NCBI RefSeq assembly: GCF_938030685.1
Contig: NZ_CALHHX010000004.1
Coordinates: 1 to 37,973 of the forward strand
DNA from: an uncultured Campylobacter sp.
GTDB taxonomy: Bacteria; Campylobacterota; Campylobacteria; Campylobacterales; Campylobacteraceae
Length of the DNA: 37,973 bases
Direction of reading: 5' to 3'
Each line of letters begins with the position of its first letter. Position 1 is the stretch's first letter. This document shows, piece after piece, positions 1 to 6,605 of the stretch. A model generated the notes under the pieces. That model was not told the origin of the DNA, made no database searches, and worked only from the letters and a program-made list of their open reading frames with translations. Made by a program: the position numbers and the translations under genes.

Positions 1-55
1 AGTTATTAACTACTTAACAACTACTTAGTAATTAATAAATGTTAGTTAGTTGATA
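1..55. repeat. Left terminal inverted repeat (55 bp)
   Basis: Bases 1-55 are the exact reverse complement of the last 55 bases of the window (37919-37973); identity stops abruptly at base 56. The repeat is AT-rich and holds two AACTACTTA direct repeats (8-16 and 19-27, 11 bp apart, about one helical turn) and a GTTAGTTAGTTG run. Joined end to end, the two copies would make a 110-bp perfect palindrome centred on ACTAGT. It could be a telomere, a palindromic centromere beside parA, or the collapsed edge of a longer inverted repeat. Confidence 0.95.
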
Positions 56-104
56 ATTTATTTGGTTGTAGATAAAATTTAATTTTGTTGATATGATTTA
101 GGAT

Positions 105-156
105 GGATAAAAGTATTCTGATTAGTATTGACTTTTATCCTATTTTTTTGTATAAT
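105..156 (+). promoter_or_regulatory. Promoter and palindromic operator of the RelBE-type operon
   Basis: A near-consensus sigma70 promoter is visible: TTGACT at 128-133, 17 bp, TATAAT at 151-156. A perfect 10-bp inverted repeat, GGATAAAAGT (105-114) and ACTTTTATCC (131-140), overlaps the -35 box and the spacer. This is the usual arrangement for autorepression by a ribbon-helix-helix antitoxin, here the product of the next gene (start 186). An AAGGAAGAG ribosome-binding site precedes the start codon. Confidence 0.75.
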
Positions 157-185
157 ATGGTTTAAAGGAAATTAAAGGAAGAGTT

Positions 186-425
186 ATGGAACAGGGCGTT
201 ACAAAGGTAAGCATTACTTTGAATGCTTATTTAAGAAAAGAGGTAGATAATATTTCGTTGGAGCTTGGTAAAACTAGGAGTAGAATTATAGCTGATGCTC
301 TTGAGTATTATCTTGATTTTTTAGATTTAGTGATAGCCGAGAGGAGACTTAACGATGAATCTGATAATGTTATTTCTAGCGAGGAAATGGAGAGATTTAT
401 AGATGAGATGGAGGTTGAAATTTAA
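186..425 (+). CDS. RHH-type antitoxin (RelB/ParD/CopG-like)
   Basis: This 79-aa protein has the ribbon-helix-helix pattern: a short N-terminal beta strand (TKVSITLNAYL) followed by two helices with a conserved turn (ELGKTRSRIIADALEYYLDF, about residues 26-45). The acidic C-terminal part (RRLNDESDNVISSEEMERFI) is typical of the toxin-binding arm of such antitoxins. The gene overlaps the downstream toxin gene by 23 bp, showing translational coupling. It probably neutralises the toxin and represses the promoter through the inverted repeat at 105-140. The exact subfamily (RelB, ParD or CopG) cannot be settled by eye. Confidence 0.8.
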   Translation: MEQGVTKVSITLNAYLRKEVDNISLELGKTRSRIIADALEYYLDFLDLVIAERRLNDESDNVISSEEMERFIDEMEVEI

Positions 426-690
426 AAATAGTGTTAAGAGCGATTTTCGGCAAATAGATCTTTTGGAAGCTAAAAAAATTTTAAAGTCCTTGAATGATTT
501 TGTTGATAATTTTTCAGATGAACAGGAAAGAATTTTATTAAAAAGTGGGATTATAAAAAGACTCAAGGGTAATTTGGATGGTTGCTATCGATTGAGATTG
601 CGAACATATCGAGTTATTTATAAGAAAAATTTAGAAGAGCTTATAATTTTAGTTGTCCGGGTAGGACACAGAAAAGATATCTATAGGTAA
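403..690 (+). CDS. RelE/ParE-superfamily toxin
   Basis: This 95-aa protein has the RelE/ParE layout: an N-terminal strand (LKFKNSVKSDFRQID), two helices, then a C-terminal sheet with the signature LKGNLDGCYRLRLRTYRVIYKK followed by ILVVRVGHRKDIYR. The G-x-Y-R-x-R-x-x-x-YRV-Y segment and the terminal VGHRKDIY are typical of RelE-like mRNA interferases and ParE. Conserved basic residues at the end (R, H, R, K) favour a RelE-type ribonuclease, though ParE cannot be excluded. It overlaps the antitoxin gene and probably serves plasmid maintenance by post-segregational killing. A strong AT-rich hairpin follows the stop codon. Confidence 0.85.
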   Translation: MRWRLKFKNSVKSDFRQIDLLEAKKILKSLNDFVDNFSDEQERILLKSGIIKRLKGNLDGCYRLRLRTYRVIYKKNLEELIILVVRVGHRKDIYR

Positions 691-700
691 TAAATTATTT

Positions 701-739
701 ATAAATTAGTAATAGATAAATTATTTATTACTAATTTAT
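701..739 (+). terminator. Hairpin after the toxin-antitoxin operon
   Basis: A perfect 14-bp inverted repeat (701-714 and 726-739, 11-nt loop) lies 11 bp after the toxin stop codon and is followed by a T-rich run. It is AT-only apart from one G-C pair per arm, so it is a weak but plausible terminator; it could also be a protein-binding palindrome. Confidence 0.5.
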
Positions 740-860
740 TATTTATTTTTAAGTATTAATTAATTATAGTTTAGTTTTTAATTTAGGTTTATTTACTTTA
801 TAGTAAAGTTTTAATTAGTTAAAAATGTAGTTTGATTTTATTGTCATTATGTTTTAAATG

Positions 861-1007
861 TTATTTAGTTTTTATTTGCGCAATAGTAAATTTGTTTTTT
901 CTAAGACTCTCAACGTATAACTCGATAGCTTCTTTAATATTGGCTATAGCTTCTAAGTATATTTGACCCTTTGTTTTTTGTAGATTATAGCATTTCTTGC
1001 TACTTTT
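861..1007 (-). pseudogene. HicB antitoxin C-terminal remnant
   Basis: The - strand holds an open frame without a start codon, from a stop just beyond 1007 down to TAA at 861-863. Its translation contains LEAIANIKEAIELYVESLRKN, close to the conserved C-terminal helix of HicB antitoxins (EEALxNIxEAIELYxExL). The N-terminal HicB domain and any hicA toxin are missing. I infer a decayed hicAB module left behind in the backbone between the active toxin-antitoxin operon and the origin. The match is by motif only and the fragment is short. Confidence 0.55.
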
Positions 1008-1107
1008 TTACAATAAGAATAGATTAGAAAAAACAGCGTTTTTTAGAAAATTTTTTATCTACTTAAATGCCCTTATTATCGGAGTTTAGAGCCGTTTATT
1101 ATGATTT

Positions 1108-1173
1108 TAGAATATTCTGTGTGGAATAAATTGTTTCTGTGTGGAATAAATTGTTTCTGTGTGGAATATTCTA
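1108..1173 (+). other. Iteron array, probable replication origin
   Basis: Three tandem copies of a 20-bp unit (TTCTGTGTGGAATAAATTGT) start at 1115, 1135 and 1155. The third copy diverges after GGAATA. The array is bracketed by an inverted pair, TAGAATATTC (1108-1117) and GAATATTCTA (1164-1173). It lies in a very AT-rich stretch 120 bp upstream of the rep gene. Exact tandem spacing of 20 bp, close to two helical turns, is typical of Rep-binding iterons in theta-replicating plasmids. That this is the origin is inferred from the repeats and the neighbouring rep gene. Confidence 0.75.
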
Positions 1174-1244
1174 AAGAGTTTTATAAATTTGCATAAAATT
1201 TCTTTCTAGTAGCTCGATTTTATTATGTTTTTGTAATAATTCTA

Positions 1245-1276
1245 TTTTAAGAATAAAAGTAGTATTATTCTTAAAA
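1245..1276 (+). promoter_or_regulatory. Inverted repeat in the rep leader
   Basis: A perfect 11-bp inverted repeat, TTTTAAGAATA (1245-1255) and TATTCTTAAAA (1266-1276), ends 18 bp before the rep start codon. Its position suggests an operator for rep autorepression or an mRNA structure limiting rep translation. No clear promoter could be picked out nearby. Confidence 0.5.
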
Positions 1277-1294
1277 ATTTTGAAAGGATAACAA

Positions 1295-2209
1295 GTGAGC
1301 AGGAAGTTGCAGATAAAGGACATAAACGATACTAAGAATGCTACTACTCTTTTAAAAAATGAAAAAGAGATAATAGATTACCAGACGGGAGAGATAATAT
1401 CTAGGGAAGATGTAAAGGTTACAAAGGAAAAAAATAGAGAAAAATTTATTAAAATTTTTATTGATAATCTCGATTATGTTATTGAAGCTTTAAAACCTAT
1501 CGAAAAAGGGATTTTTTTTGTCCTTATGCACGAAATGAATTATCATAATGTTGTAACTATAAATTCAACCATTAGGAAGTCGACACAAATAGCTTTAAAT
1601 TTATCTCAGCCGGCTGTTTCTAAGGGTATAAATGCATTAATCGAAAAAAAGGTATTGATAAAGATAGAAGCTGATAATGCAGAAGAATTTAATGTATCTT
1701 TTTATACCGGTAAAGAGTATTTGGTTAATCCACAACTTATAGGTAGCGGTTCTTTTAAAGAGTTATCAAGAATAAGGCGCGTGATCACTACAACTTTTGA
1801 TTTTGATACTCTTGAAACTATTAAAAAGATAGAATCTTCGTATGCTTATAATGGCTTAGATGAAGTAGCCCAAAATTTAAATAGACACGAGGTTAAACAG
1901 ATTACAAGTGAGGTTTCATCGGATGGGAAGAAGAAGGAAACTGAAATTTTAATTGGAGAAATTGGAGAAAAAGATCATATTAATGCTTCTGATGATGTTA
2001 TAGAAGTAAAAGCTGCAGAAGAAGTTAAAAAATCCGATATTGAGCTGGAGGCTGAAATTTTAAGGCTCAAACTAGCTAGCAAAGAGGCTGATAACGAGAA
2101 GCTAAGGCTTCAGATCAAACTTGCTAGCATTAATGGCGGCAAGAAAGTTCAACCTTCTTTGTTTGATGATGAAGAGATTATGCCCGGTAAGAATGACGAG
2201 GATCTGTGA
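1295..2209 (+). CDS. RepL-like plasmid replication initiator
   Basis: This 304-aa protein starts at GTG, with AAAGGA upstream. Residues about 80-150 form a winged helix: a helix-turn-helix ALNLSQPAVSKGINALIEKKVLIKI, then YLVNPQLIGSGSFKELSRIR, close to the conserved RepL segment YxxNPxxxGxGxxxxxxxLR. The C-terminal third is charged and probably a coiled coil (about 235-275), ending in an acidic tail. It should bind the iterons at 1115-1172 and start replication. Rep proteins of this type occur on Campylobacter plasmids. The N-terminal 50 residues are not recognisable. Confidence 0.75.
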   Translation: MSRKLQIKDINDTKNATTLLKNEKEIIDYQTGEIISREDVKVTKEKNREKFIKIFIDNLDYVIEALKPIEKGIFFVLMHEMNYHNVVTINSTIRKSTQIALNLSQPAVSKGINALIEKKVLIKIEADNAEEFNVSFYTGKEYLVNPQLIGSGSFKELSRIRRVITTTFDFDTLETIKKIESSYAYNGLDEVAQNLNRHEVKQITSEVSSDGKKKETEILIGEIGEKDHINASDDVIEVKAAEEVKKSDIELEAEILRLKLASKEADNEKLRLQIKLASINGGKKVQPSLFDDEEIMPGKNDEDL

Positions 2210-2233
2210 GAATTTTTTTAAGGAAGTGAATAA

Positions 2234-2512
2234 ATGCGTAGATTTACAAATGTTAAGGGCTTCAAGATTTTCGAAGTTTCGGCTGCGGAAGTAAGGGCTA
2301 TAGGCGGTTTTGGTATATGTGATAGTTGCAATAAGCATTCTGACATAGGCTATATAATGCCGGTTCTTGGCGGTTATTGGTACTGCAAAAAGTGTTATGA
2401 CGATTGGGATGCACATAGTAAATTTTATGAAGAGGATGCAGAATATGAAGCAAGAATGAATGATAGGTGGGTTAAAATCTTTAAGTCGAAAGGAATAATG
2501 GAGGATTTATAA
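2234..2512 (+). CDS. Small zinc-ribbon-like protein, unknown function
   Basis: This 92-aa protein has a possible four-cysteine zinc site: CDSC (about residues 31-34) and CKKC (about 55-58), with GGYWY between them. The C-terminal part is acidic and helical. A ribosome-binding site (AAGGAAGTG) lies just upstream, and the last base of the stop is the first base of the next start codon (TAATG), so the two are coupled. Small cysteine-pair proteins like this are common in phages and plasmids, as regulators or binders. I cannot name the family. Confidence 0.7.
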   Translation: MRRFTNVKGFKIFEVSAAEVRAIGGFGICDSCNKHSDIGYIMPVLGGYWYCKKCYDDWDAHSKFYEEDAEYEARMNDRWVKIFKSKGIMEDL

Positions 2513-2814
2513 TGTTTAGAATGAATAATGTGCCATTGCTTGAAAGGAAAATGATTGAAAACGGCTATGTGGTCTTTTATACTATAGCCGGTAATGAAAT
2601 TGAGTGTTTTAAGGAATTTGATGATTTTTATAAAGCTCGTAATTTTATTATTAAGCTTGATAATTTTAAAAGATGTTTATTTGTATCTAACGGTAAAATA
2701 TATGATACTCTAGACAGTAAAGAAAAAATCAATGATCTTTTTTGGATAAAAATACAGCTTGATGAACAAGAATCTTTTTTCAACGATATTATGAGATTAT
2801 GGAAAATGAAATAA
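2512..2814 (+). CDS. Hypothetical protein
   Basis: This 100-aa soluble protein is coupled by TAATG to the zinc-ribbon-like gene before it. It is rich in aromatic and charged residues, has no signal peptide or membrane segment, and shows an alternating beta/alpha pattern (YVVFYTIAGNEIECF, then FKRCLFVSNGKIYDTL). No family recognised. The coding assignment rests on coupling, gene-like codon use and tight packing. Confidence 0.65.
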   Translation: MFRMNNVPLLERKMIENGYVVFYTIAGNEIECFKEFDDFYKARNFIIKLDNFKRCLFVSNGKIYDTLDSKEKINDLFWIKIQLDEQESFFNDIMRLWKMK

Positions 2815-2849
2815 AAAATTATAAAATAACTTTATAAAAGGAGGGTGTG

Positions 2850-2927
2850 ATGCAAATTGCAATGATTGGTTTTACTGTTTTGGCTTATGCGGCATGTTTT
2901 TTTTTATACTTTAGAACTTATGAATAA
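2850..2927 (+). CDS. 25-aa membrane microprotein
   Basis: A short frame begins at ATG 2850, 7 bp after a very strong ribosome-binding site (AAAAGGAGGG). It encodes MQIAMIGFTVLAYAACFFLY plus a short tail (FRTYE): essentially one transmembrane helix with a charged C terminus. Its stop overlaps the start of the next microprotein frame. The Shine-Dalgarno match, among the best in the window, is the main reason to believe it is translated. It may be a small membrane regulator or a toxin-like peptide; no homologue recognised. Confidence 0.5.
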   Translation: MQIAMIGFTVLAYAACFFLYFRTYE

Positions 2928-2985
2928 GGATCAAAAACTTGATGTTTGTTGCTGCGGCGGAAACGCATTGGCTGGTATTTTTTAA
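2920..2985 (+). CDS. 21-aa cysteine-rich microprotein
   Basis: A frame starting at ATG 2920 overlaps the end of the 25-aa membrane ORF (ATGAATAA). It encodes a 21-aa peptide with a CCCGGN segment (MNKDQKLDVCCCGGNALAGIF). The overlap would allow translational coupling, and the three consecutive cysteines could bind a metal or a thiol partner. It ends just before the ribosome-binding site of the next gene. Support is positional only, so this may be leader sequence and not a real peptide. Confidence 0.3.
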   Translation: MNKDQKLDVCCCGGNALAGIF

Positions 2986-2997
2986 AGGAGTAAATCA

Positions 2998-3333
2998 ATG
3001 AGCTATAAAACAGAGTTACAAGAGCTCCAAAGGGAGCTTACGGAGATCAATATCAAAAAACGCAAGATAGAAAAAGAGTTTGCCGTAGCTGCAAGAAGTC
3101 TAATCGCCGACAGCTTTCCTTTCGGAGATATCCAAAAAACCATTTACGGGATAAAATTACCTCTTTCAACGAATGGAAAATTTAAATGCTCCAAAACGAT
3201 GACCTACGATAATTTGTTTTTAGGCGACGTGACCTTTCGGCTTTATCACGAAAAGGATCAAACCGAAAAAGTTGAAAAAGTAAAACAGATCATAAAGGGA
3301 TTATATGAAGGAGAATACGATGGAAAATTATAA
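2998..3333 (+). CDS. Hypothetical protein with N-terminal coiled coil
   Basis: This 111-aa cytoplasmic protein opens with a probable coiled coil (about residues 3-30, heptad-like TELQELQRELTEINIKKRKI). A beta-rich centre (IYGIKLPLSTNGKFKC, GDVTFRLYHEK) and a charged C-terminal helix follow. AAAGGAG sits 7 bp upstream. Its end overlaps the start of the next gene (ATG 3320) by 14 bp. No family recognised. Confidence 0.65.
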   Translation: MSYKTELQELQRELTEINIKKRKIEKEFAVAARSLIADSFPFGDIQKTIYGIKLPLSTNGKFKCSKTMTYDNLFLGDVTFRLYHEKDQTEKVEKVKQIIKGLYEGEYDGKL

Positions 3334-3688
3334 AGTTAAGCGATTTCTTAAAGAACAAATGATACTTGCTATTATGCTAGTCATCGTATATTTTGTTATG
3401 TTTTATGCCTTTCCGGCAAGTTATTGCTATTTTGCATCATTGTTTAATAGAATTTATGACATTAGTTTTGAAACAAGTAGCTTTCATGGTTTGCAGGAAG
3501 CGCTACAACTTTTTTTCGGTTTTGCATATAAGACTTTAATATATTTTGCTCTTTTTGTGTTTTTTGCTATAGAAGAATTTTTTATTTTTCGTGCTTTTAT
3601 TAGCAAAGATTATAATTTTGAGAAAAATGCTCAAAGACGAAAAAAATTTTCAAAATTTGTTTTACGACAAACGAAAATCCAAAGATAG
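3320..3688 (+). CDS. Membrane protein with two transmembrane helices
   Basis: I chose ATG 3320 (MENYKVKRF) because AAGGAG lies 8 bp upstream; an earlier ATG at 3305 has no such site. The 122-aa product has two strongly hydrophobic stretches (about residues 14-38 and 70-95), short basic ends, and no recognised domain. Its last codons (RQTKIQR, stop) lie in a 40-bp sequence that recurs at 4579-4618, so the 3' end was a recombination boundary for the VapD cassette that follows. Confidence 0.65.
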   Translation: MENYKVKRFLKEQMILAIMLVIVYFVMFYAFPASYCYFASLFNRIYDISFETSSFHGLQEALQLFFGFAYKTLIYFALFVFFAIEEFFIFRAFISKDYNFEKNAQRRKKFSKFVLRQTKIQR

Positions 3689-3706
3689 TTATGAAAAAAT
3701 ATACAT
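3667..3706 (+). repeat. Left direct repeat of the VapD cassette
   Basis: This 40-bp sequence matches 4579-4618 at 36 of 40 positions; all four differences are transitions. The copies are 912 bp apart and enclose the promoter, a small upstream gene and vapD. This copy holds the 3' end of the preceding membrane-protein gene and the left half of a palindromic operator. Confidence 0.8.
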
Positions 3707-3750
3707 AACGATAATTTAGTTATATCTTTTTTCATAACTTATGGTATAAT
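3688..3750 (+). promoter_or_regulatory. Extended -10 promoter with paired GTTATR...CATAAC operators
   Basis: The promoter has an extended -10, TGGTATAAT (3742-3750). Just upstream are two palindromes: GTTATG-N10-CATAAC (3688-3709) and GTTATA-N8-CATAAC (3719-3738). The two also pair with each other as a larger inverted repeat. The second ends 3 bp before the extended -10, the same geometry as at 33236-33267. Binding there would block RNA polymerase, so the VapD operon is probably repressed from these sites. Confidence 0.65.
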
Positions 3751-3785
3751 TCGATATTTAAAAGAATAAAAGGAAAGGATAAAAA

Positions 3786-4118
3786 ATGCTTGGAACTAAA
3801 ATAGTAATGGATGAGGCTAAAATTATACGCGAAGGTAGGTGTGATCTAGCTAGAGTGTATCAAATAATCGATAAATTTGCGCAGGAGTGTAACCTCGTAA
3901 AAAAGGATAAATTTACCTATCTTTGCAAGGAAGACGACGAGCAGGATCTTCCTCATTTAGGTAAATTTACTCATGCTTTTTTACTGAATCAAAAATTCTT
4001 TCGTGATAATGTGAAAGAATGGAAATGGCTTGATGGTGAAGATCTTGATGGTGAAGATGGTGAGAAAAATCTTATAGATCGTATACGGGAATTTGAACGC
4101 GAAGGATATTTTAAATGA
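3786..4118 (+). CDS. Probable antitoxin partner of VapD
   Basis: This 110-aa acidic soluble protein (several D/E runs, e.g. DGEDLDGEDGEKN) is the first gene of a two-gene operon; its stop overlaps the vapD start by 4 bp (ATGA). Strong coupling to a toxin of the VapD family, an own repressible promoter and the acidic character suggest that it is the antitoxin. That role is inferred from position only. The sequence is not one I recognise, and it is longer than the VapX antitoxin described for Haemophilus. AAGGAAAGG precedes the start. Confidence 0.55.
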   Translation: MLGTKIVMDEAKIIREGRCDLARVYQIIDKFAQECNLVKKDKFTYLCKEDDEQDLPHLGKFTHAFLLNQKFFRDNVKEWKWLDGEDLDGEDGEKNLIDRIREFEREGYFK

Positions 4119-4606
4119 GCATTCGCGTCCGAAAAGCCATAAATTTTGACCTAGATACCAAAGCCTTAAAAGAATTCTATCCGGGCAAGGATTATCGCGC
4201 AGCATACGGCGAGATTAAGAATTTTATGGAAAATATTGGCTTTGAACATAGGCAATGGAGTGGATATGTATCGATAAAAGCGCTTGATCAAGAAGAAATA
4301 GTGAGTAATATTGAAAAGATTGCTCAAAAATTTCCTTGGCTAAGTCAATGCGTAAATAGATTTGACGTAACGAATATCGGTAAAACTTATAATGTGATCG
4401 ATACGATAAAAGCCACATCCGCGCGACAGCAAGATACATTTGAAGCGACTGAACCGCCTATGCAAGATACTCAAGGCGCTAGTGACGTTCTATCCCAAAT
4501 ACGCAGCGCTCTTGATGAAAGCGATCGGCAAGCAGATATATTTAAAAGCTTTGGCTTTAACGATGAAGCCAAGACTTCACAAACGAAAATTCAAAGACGG
4601 TTATGA
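4115..4606 (+). CDS. vapD: VapD-family ribonuclease toxin with C-terminal extension
   Basis: Residues about 7-100 match VapD: a first strand AINFDLDTKALKEFYP, the YRAAYGEIKNFMENIGFEHRQWSGYVS segment, then IEKIAQKFPWLSQCVNRFDVTNI. VapD proteins are small, Cas2-like-fold endoribonucleases of about 95 residues, linked to toxin-antitoxin function and plasmid maintenance. Here the core is followed by about 60 extra residues of low complexity. The last residues (QTKIQRRL) are encoded by the right-hand cassette repeat and resemble the end of the 3320-3688 protein, so the C terminus probably arose by fusion at the repeat. The downstream ATPase gene starts just after it or inside its end. Confidence 0.8.
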   Translation: MSIRVRKAINFDLDTKALKEFYPGKDYRAAYGEIKNFMENIGFEHRQWSGYVSIKALDQEEIVSNIEKIAQKFPWLSQCVNRFDVTNIGKTYNVIDTIKATSARQQDTFEATEPPMQDTQGASDVLSQIRSALDESDRQADIFKSFGFNDEAKTSQTKIQRRL

Positions 4607-4618
4607 AAAAATATATAT
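4579..4618 (+). repeat. Right direct repeat of the VapD cassette
   Basis: Second copy of the 40-bp repeat at 3667-3706 (36 of 40 identical). It encodes the VapD C terminus and runs into the likely ATG (4617) of the ATPase gene. Removing the DNA between the two repeats would put the 3320-3688 gene directly in front of the ATPase gene. Confidence 0.8.
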
Positions 4619-5633
4619 GGAAGAGATCAGCAGAAAAGAGTTTAAAAAATCGGTTCTAAGGAAGTTCCAAAAAAAGCAAAGCGTTGCCGTGTTTGCGCCG
4701 AAATATTTCGGTAAGAGCACGTTTTTGCATTCCTTGCATGACGAGCTAGCAAAAGCCGGTGAAACTACGGTATTTTTAAAGCTTGAATGTATTTTTAGCC
4801 CGGAAGATCTCTTTGAGGCTATGCGGCGTGAAATACAAAGAATTTTTAATATTTCATTCAATAGCTTTCAAAACGATGTTGCTGCTACGGAGCAGTTAAA
4901 AGATGTTTTTATTGCGCTTGGGCGCCTTGCAGAAGAAGCAAAGCGCACGATATACTTTTTTATCGATGAATTCGATGAAATAGAAAAAATACAAAGCTCT
5001 AAGCTTGAGCTAAATAATGTATTTAGTGACAGCTGGATGCCTTTTCCAGATGTTATATTTTGCTTAAGCATTAAGAATTCGTTCGGAATCGATATGTTTC
5101 GCAATCCTAAAAGCTCTTTATACGGCTTTGCCGAGGTTTTAAATTTACCGAAGCTATCAAATATTGAGACAGCATCGTACTTGGTAACCGAATTTAACGA
5201 AGCAGATCTTAATATCGATCACGCTTTGATAGGAGAAATTATTAGAAGAACTAATAATTTGCCCTTTTACGTCAAAAGTGTATGCAGGGAGCTTATCTTG
5301 AGCCGTCGAGGGCAAGAGGTAACGGAAGCGGATCTAAATGCCGCTATAGATGAAGTTTATCGCAGAGAAAAGATAGTTTTTATGTTACAGCTAAAATTTT
5401 TGCGAGGCAAGAAACACGGCTCGGCAATACTTCTAAAAGTAGTTAAGGGCGAAAATCCTTACGATTTGGTAAATGAAACCGGCGTGGTAAAATCGAATAT
5501 AGCGGCTTGGCTTTCTATTTTAGAAAAGGAAAATTTGATATATAAAAATAAAGTTGGCAAAGCTAAATTTACGTTTTTTGATCCCTTTTTAAGGCGATAT
5601 ATCTTAGAAATTTATAATGTGGAGGAAAAATAA
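4617..5633 (+). CDS. P-loop ATPase with C-terminal winged helix (archaeal-ATPase/STAND type)
   Basis: The product (338 aa from ATG 4617) resembles the archaeal ATPase_2 group of AAA/STAND proteins. It has a P-loop-like APKYFGKSTFL near residues 28-38, where the usual first Gly is Ala; Walker B TIYFFIDEFDEIEK near 110-123; and a C-terminal winged helix (NETGVVKSNIAAWLSILEKENLIYKN) before a last segment (FTFFDPFLRRYI) typical of the fused DNA-binding part. Related proteins act as ATP switches, often in mobile or defence loci. The start is uncertain: ATG 4563 is in frame and would add 18 residues overlapping vapD, and neither has a strong ribosome-binding site. The frame stays open back to 4440. 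Confidence 0.7.
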   Translation: MEEISRKEFKKSVLRKFQKKQSVAVFAPKYFGKSTFLHSLHDELAKAGETTVFLKLECIFSPEDLFEAMRREIQRIFNISFNSFQNDVAATEQLKDVFIALGRLAEEAKRTIYFFIDEFDEIEKIQSSKLELNNVFSDSWMPFPDVIFCLSIKNSFGIDMFRNPKSSLYGFAEVLNLPKLSNIETASYLVTEFNEADLNIDHALIGEIIRRTNNLPFYVKSVCRELILSRRGQEVTEADLNAAIDEVYRREKIVFMLQLKFLRGKKHGSAILLKVVKGENPYDLVNETGVVKSNIAAWLSILEKENLIYKNKVGKAKFTFFDPFLRRYILEIYNVEEK

Positions 5634-5634
5634 T

Positions 5635-6066
5635 ATGAGCGAAGAATTGCAAAATTCAGACAATGAGGTTCCTTTCGAGGAAGAGATCCGTGTTTTGGTA
5701 AAAGCGCTTGCTCAAAAGCTCAAAGATACTAGAATCGACGTCAATACGATGGCGAAATATTTCAAGGATGAGAACGTTCATTTAAAAGGCAGTATTGAGA
5801 AAATCATCGAAGATACGCAAAATCTTGACGATACTATAGGGGCTTTGGCCGAAGAGGTGGAAAAGATACAAAAAGACGTTTCGTCTCTTTTAAATTTTGG
5901 TGGTGGTAGCGCAGGCGGCAACGTAAGCGATTCGGCTTTAAAAGCCATTTTTGAAGATATGACAGAAAGGGATAATAAGCTGGTCGAACGAGTGCAGCAA
6001 ATAGTGAATGAGGCGTTAGGTGGCGTAAAAGCTAAACCGAGAAAGAAATTTTTAGGTATTTTCTAA
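5635..6066 (+). CDS. Helical coiled-coil protein, unknown function
   Basis: I chose ATG 5635 (MSEELQ), with GGAGG 8 bp upstream, over the earlier in-frame ATG 5617. The 143-aa product is acidic and helical, with a probable coiled coil around residues 45-85, then a glycine-serine linker (FGGGSAGGN), a second helix and a basic end (KAKPRKKFLGIF). It starts one base after the ATPase gene stops, so the two are probably co-translated. It may be an oligomeric adaptor; no family recognised. Confidence 0.65.
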   Translation: MSEELQNSDNEVPFEEEIRVLVKALAQKLKDTRIDVNTMAKYFKDENVHLKGSIEKIIEDTQNLDDTIGALAEEVEKIQKDVSSLLNFGGGSAGGNVSDSALKAIFEDMTERDNKLVERVQQIVNEALGGVKAKPRKKFLGIF

Positions 6067-6076
6067 GGAGTATGTG

Positions 6077-6595
6077 ATGAGCGAAAAAGAGAAATTTGAC
6101 TATGAAAATTTCAAAAAGAAGGCACAGGAAAGAAAGGCGTCTAGGAATAGCAACCTTTCAAATCTCCGCGTAGATAATAGGGATATGCTCTCTACTAAGG
6201 CTATGGTAGCAATGCTGGGATATATTATGAGCTCAAAGAATAAATCCGGCGGCAATACCGATGAAAGTAGTTTAGGCGATATTTTAAAGCGTGCCGGAAT
6301 TGATGAAAAAAGCGAATTATACAGCTCTACTGTGGGGATTATTAAGGAGATAGAAAAGCAAAGAGAGGTCGGCAAGGAACTGGATCTTAAAATTTTGCAA
6401 ACAGATCCGGTAAAGGAAGCAATAAAAAAATTTGATCCGGCAAATTTTGAAAATAATATGAACGAGCTTAAAGAAGCTATTCAAAATCAAGGCAAAGAGC
6501 TCAATGTAGAGCATATTTTAGGTGCGGCAAAGAGATCCGATACAAATACCGCCAAAGACGTTTCTAAGAACGCTATGAGGCTAAAACAGCAATAA
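6077..6595 (+). CDS. Hypothetical charged helical protein
   Basis: This 172-aa soluble protein starts at ATG 6077, with AAGGAG 5-6 bp upstream. It is lysine- and glutamate-rich with low-complexity serine/asparagine stretches and no membrane segment. It lies 10 bp after the coiled-coil gene and 10 bp before a GTG-started gene, inside the same operon. No domain recognised; possibly a DNA- or partner-binding subunit of the 4.6-10.9 kb module. Confidence 0.6.
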   Translation: MSEKEKFDYENFKKKAQERKASRNSNLSNLRVDNRDMLSTKAMVAMLGYIMSSKNKSGGNTDESSLGDILKRAGIDEKSELYSSTVGIIKEIEKQREVGKELDLKILQTDPVKEAIKKFDPANFENNMNELKEAIQNQGKELNVEHILGAAKRSDTNTAKDVSKNAMRLKQQ

Positions 6596-6605
6596 GGTTG
6601 TTTCG

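Noticed and set aside
2102..2416. 104-aa - strand frame across the rep end and the next gene
   Set aside because: It overlaps two better + strand genes that have ribosome-binding sites and recognisable motifs.
5617..5634. Earlier start (ATG 5617) for the 143-aa coiled-coil gene
   Set aside because: It would overlap the ATPase gene and lacks a ribosome-binding site, whereas ATG 5635 has GGAGG at good spacing.
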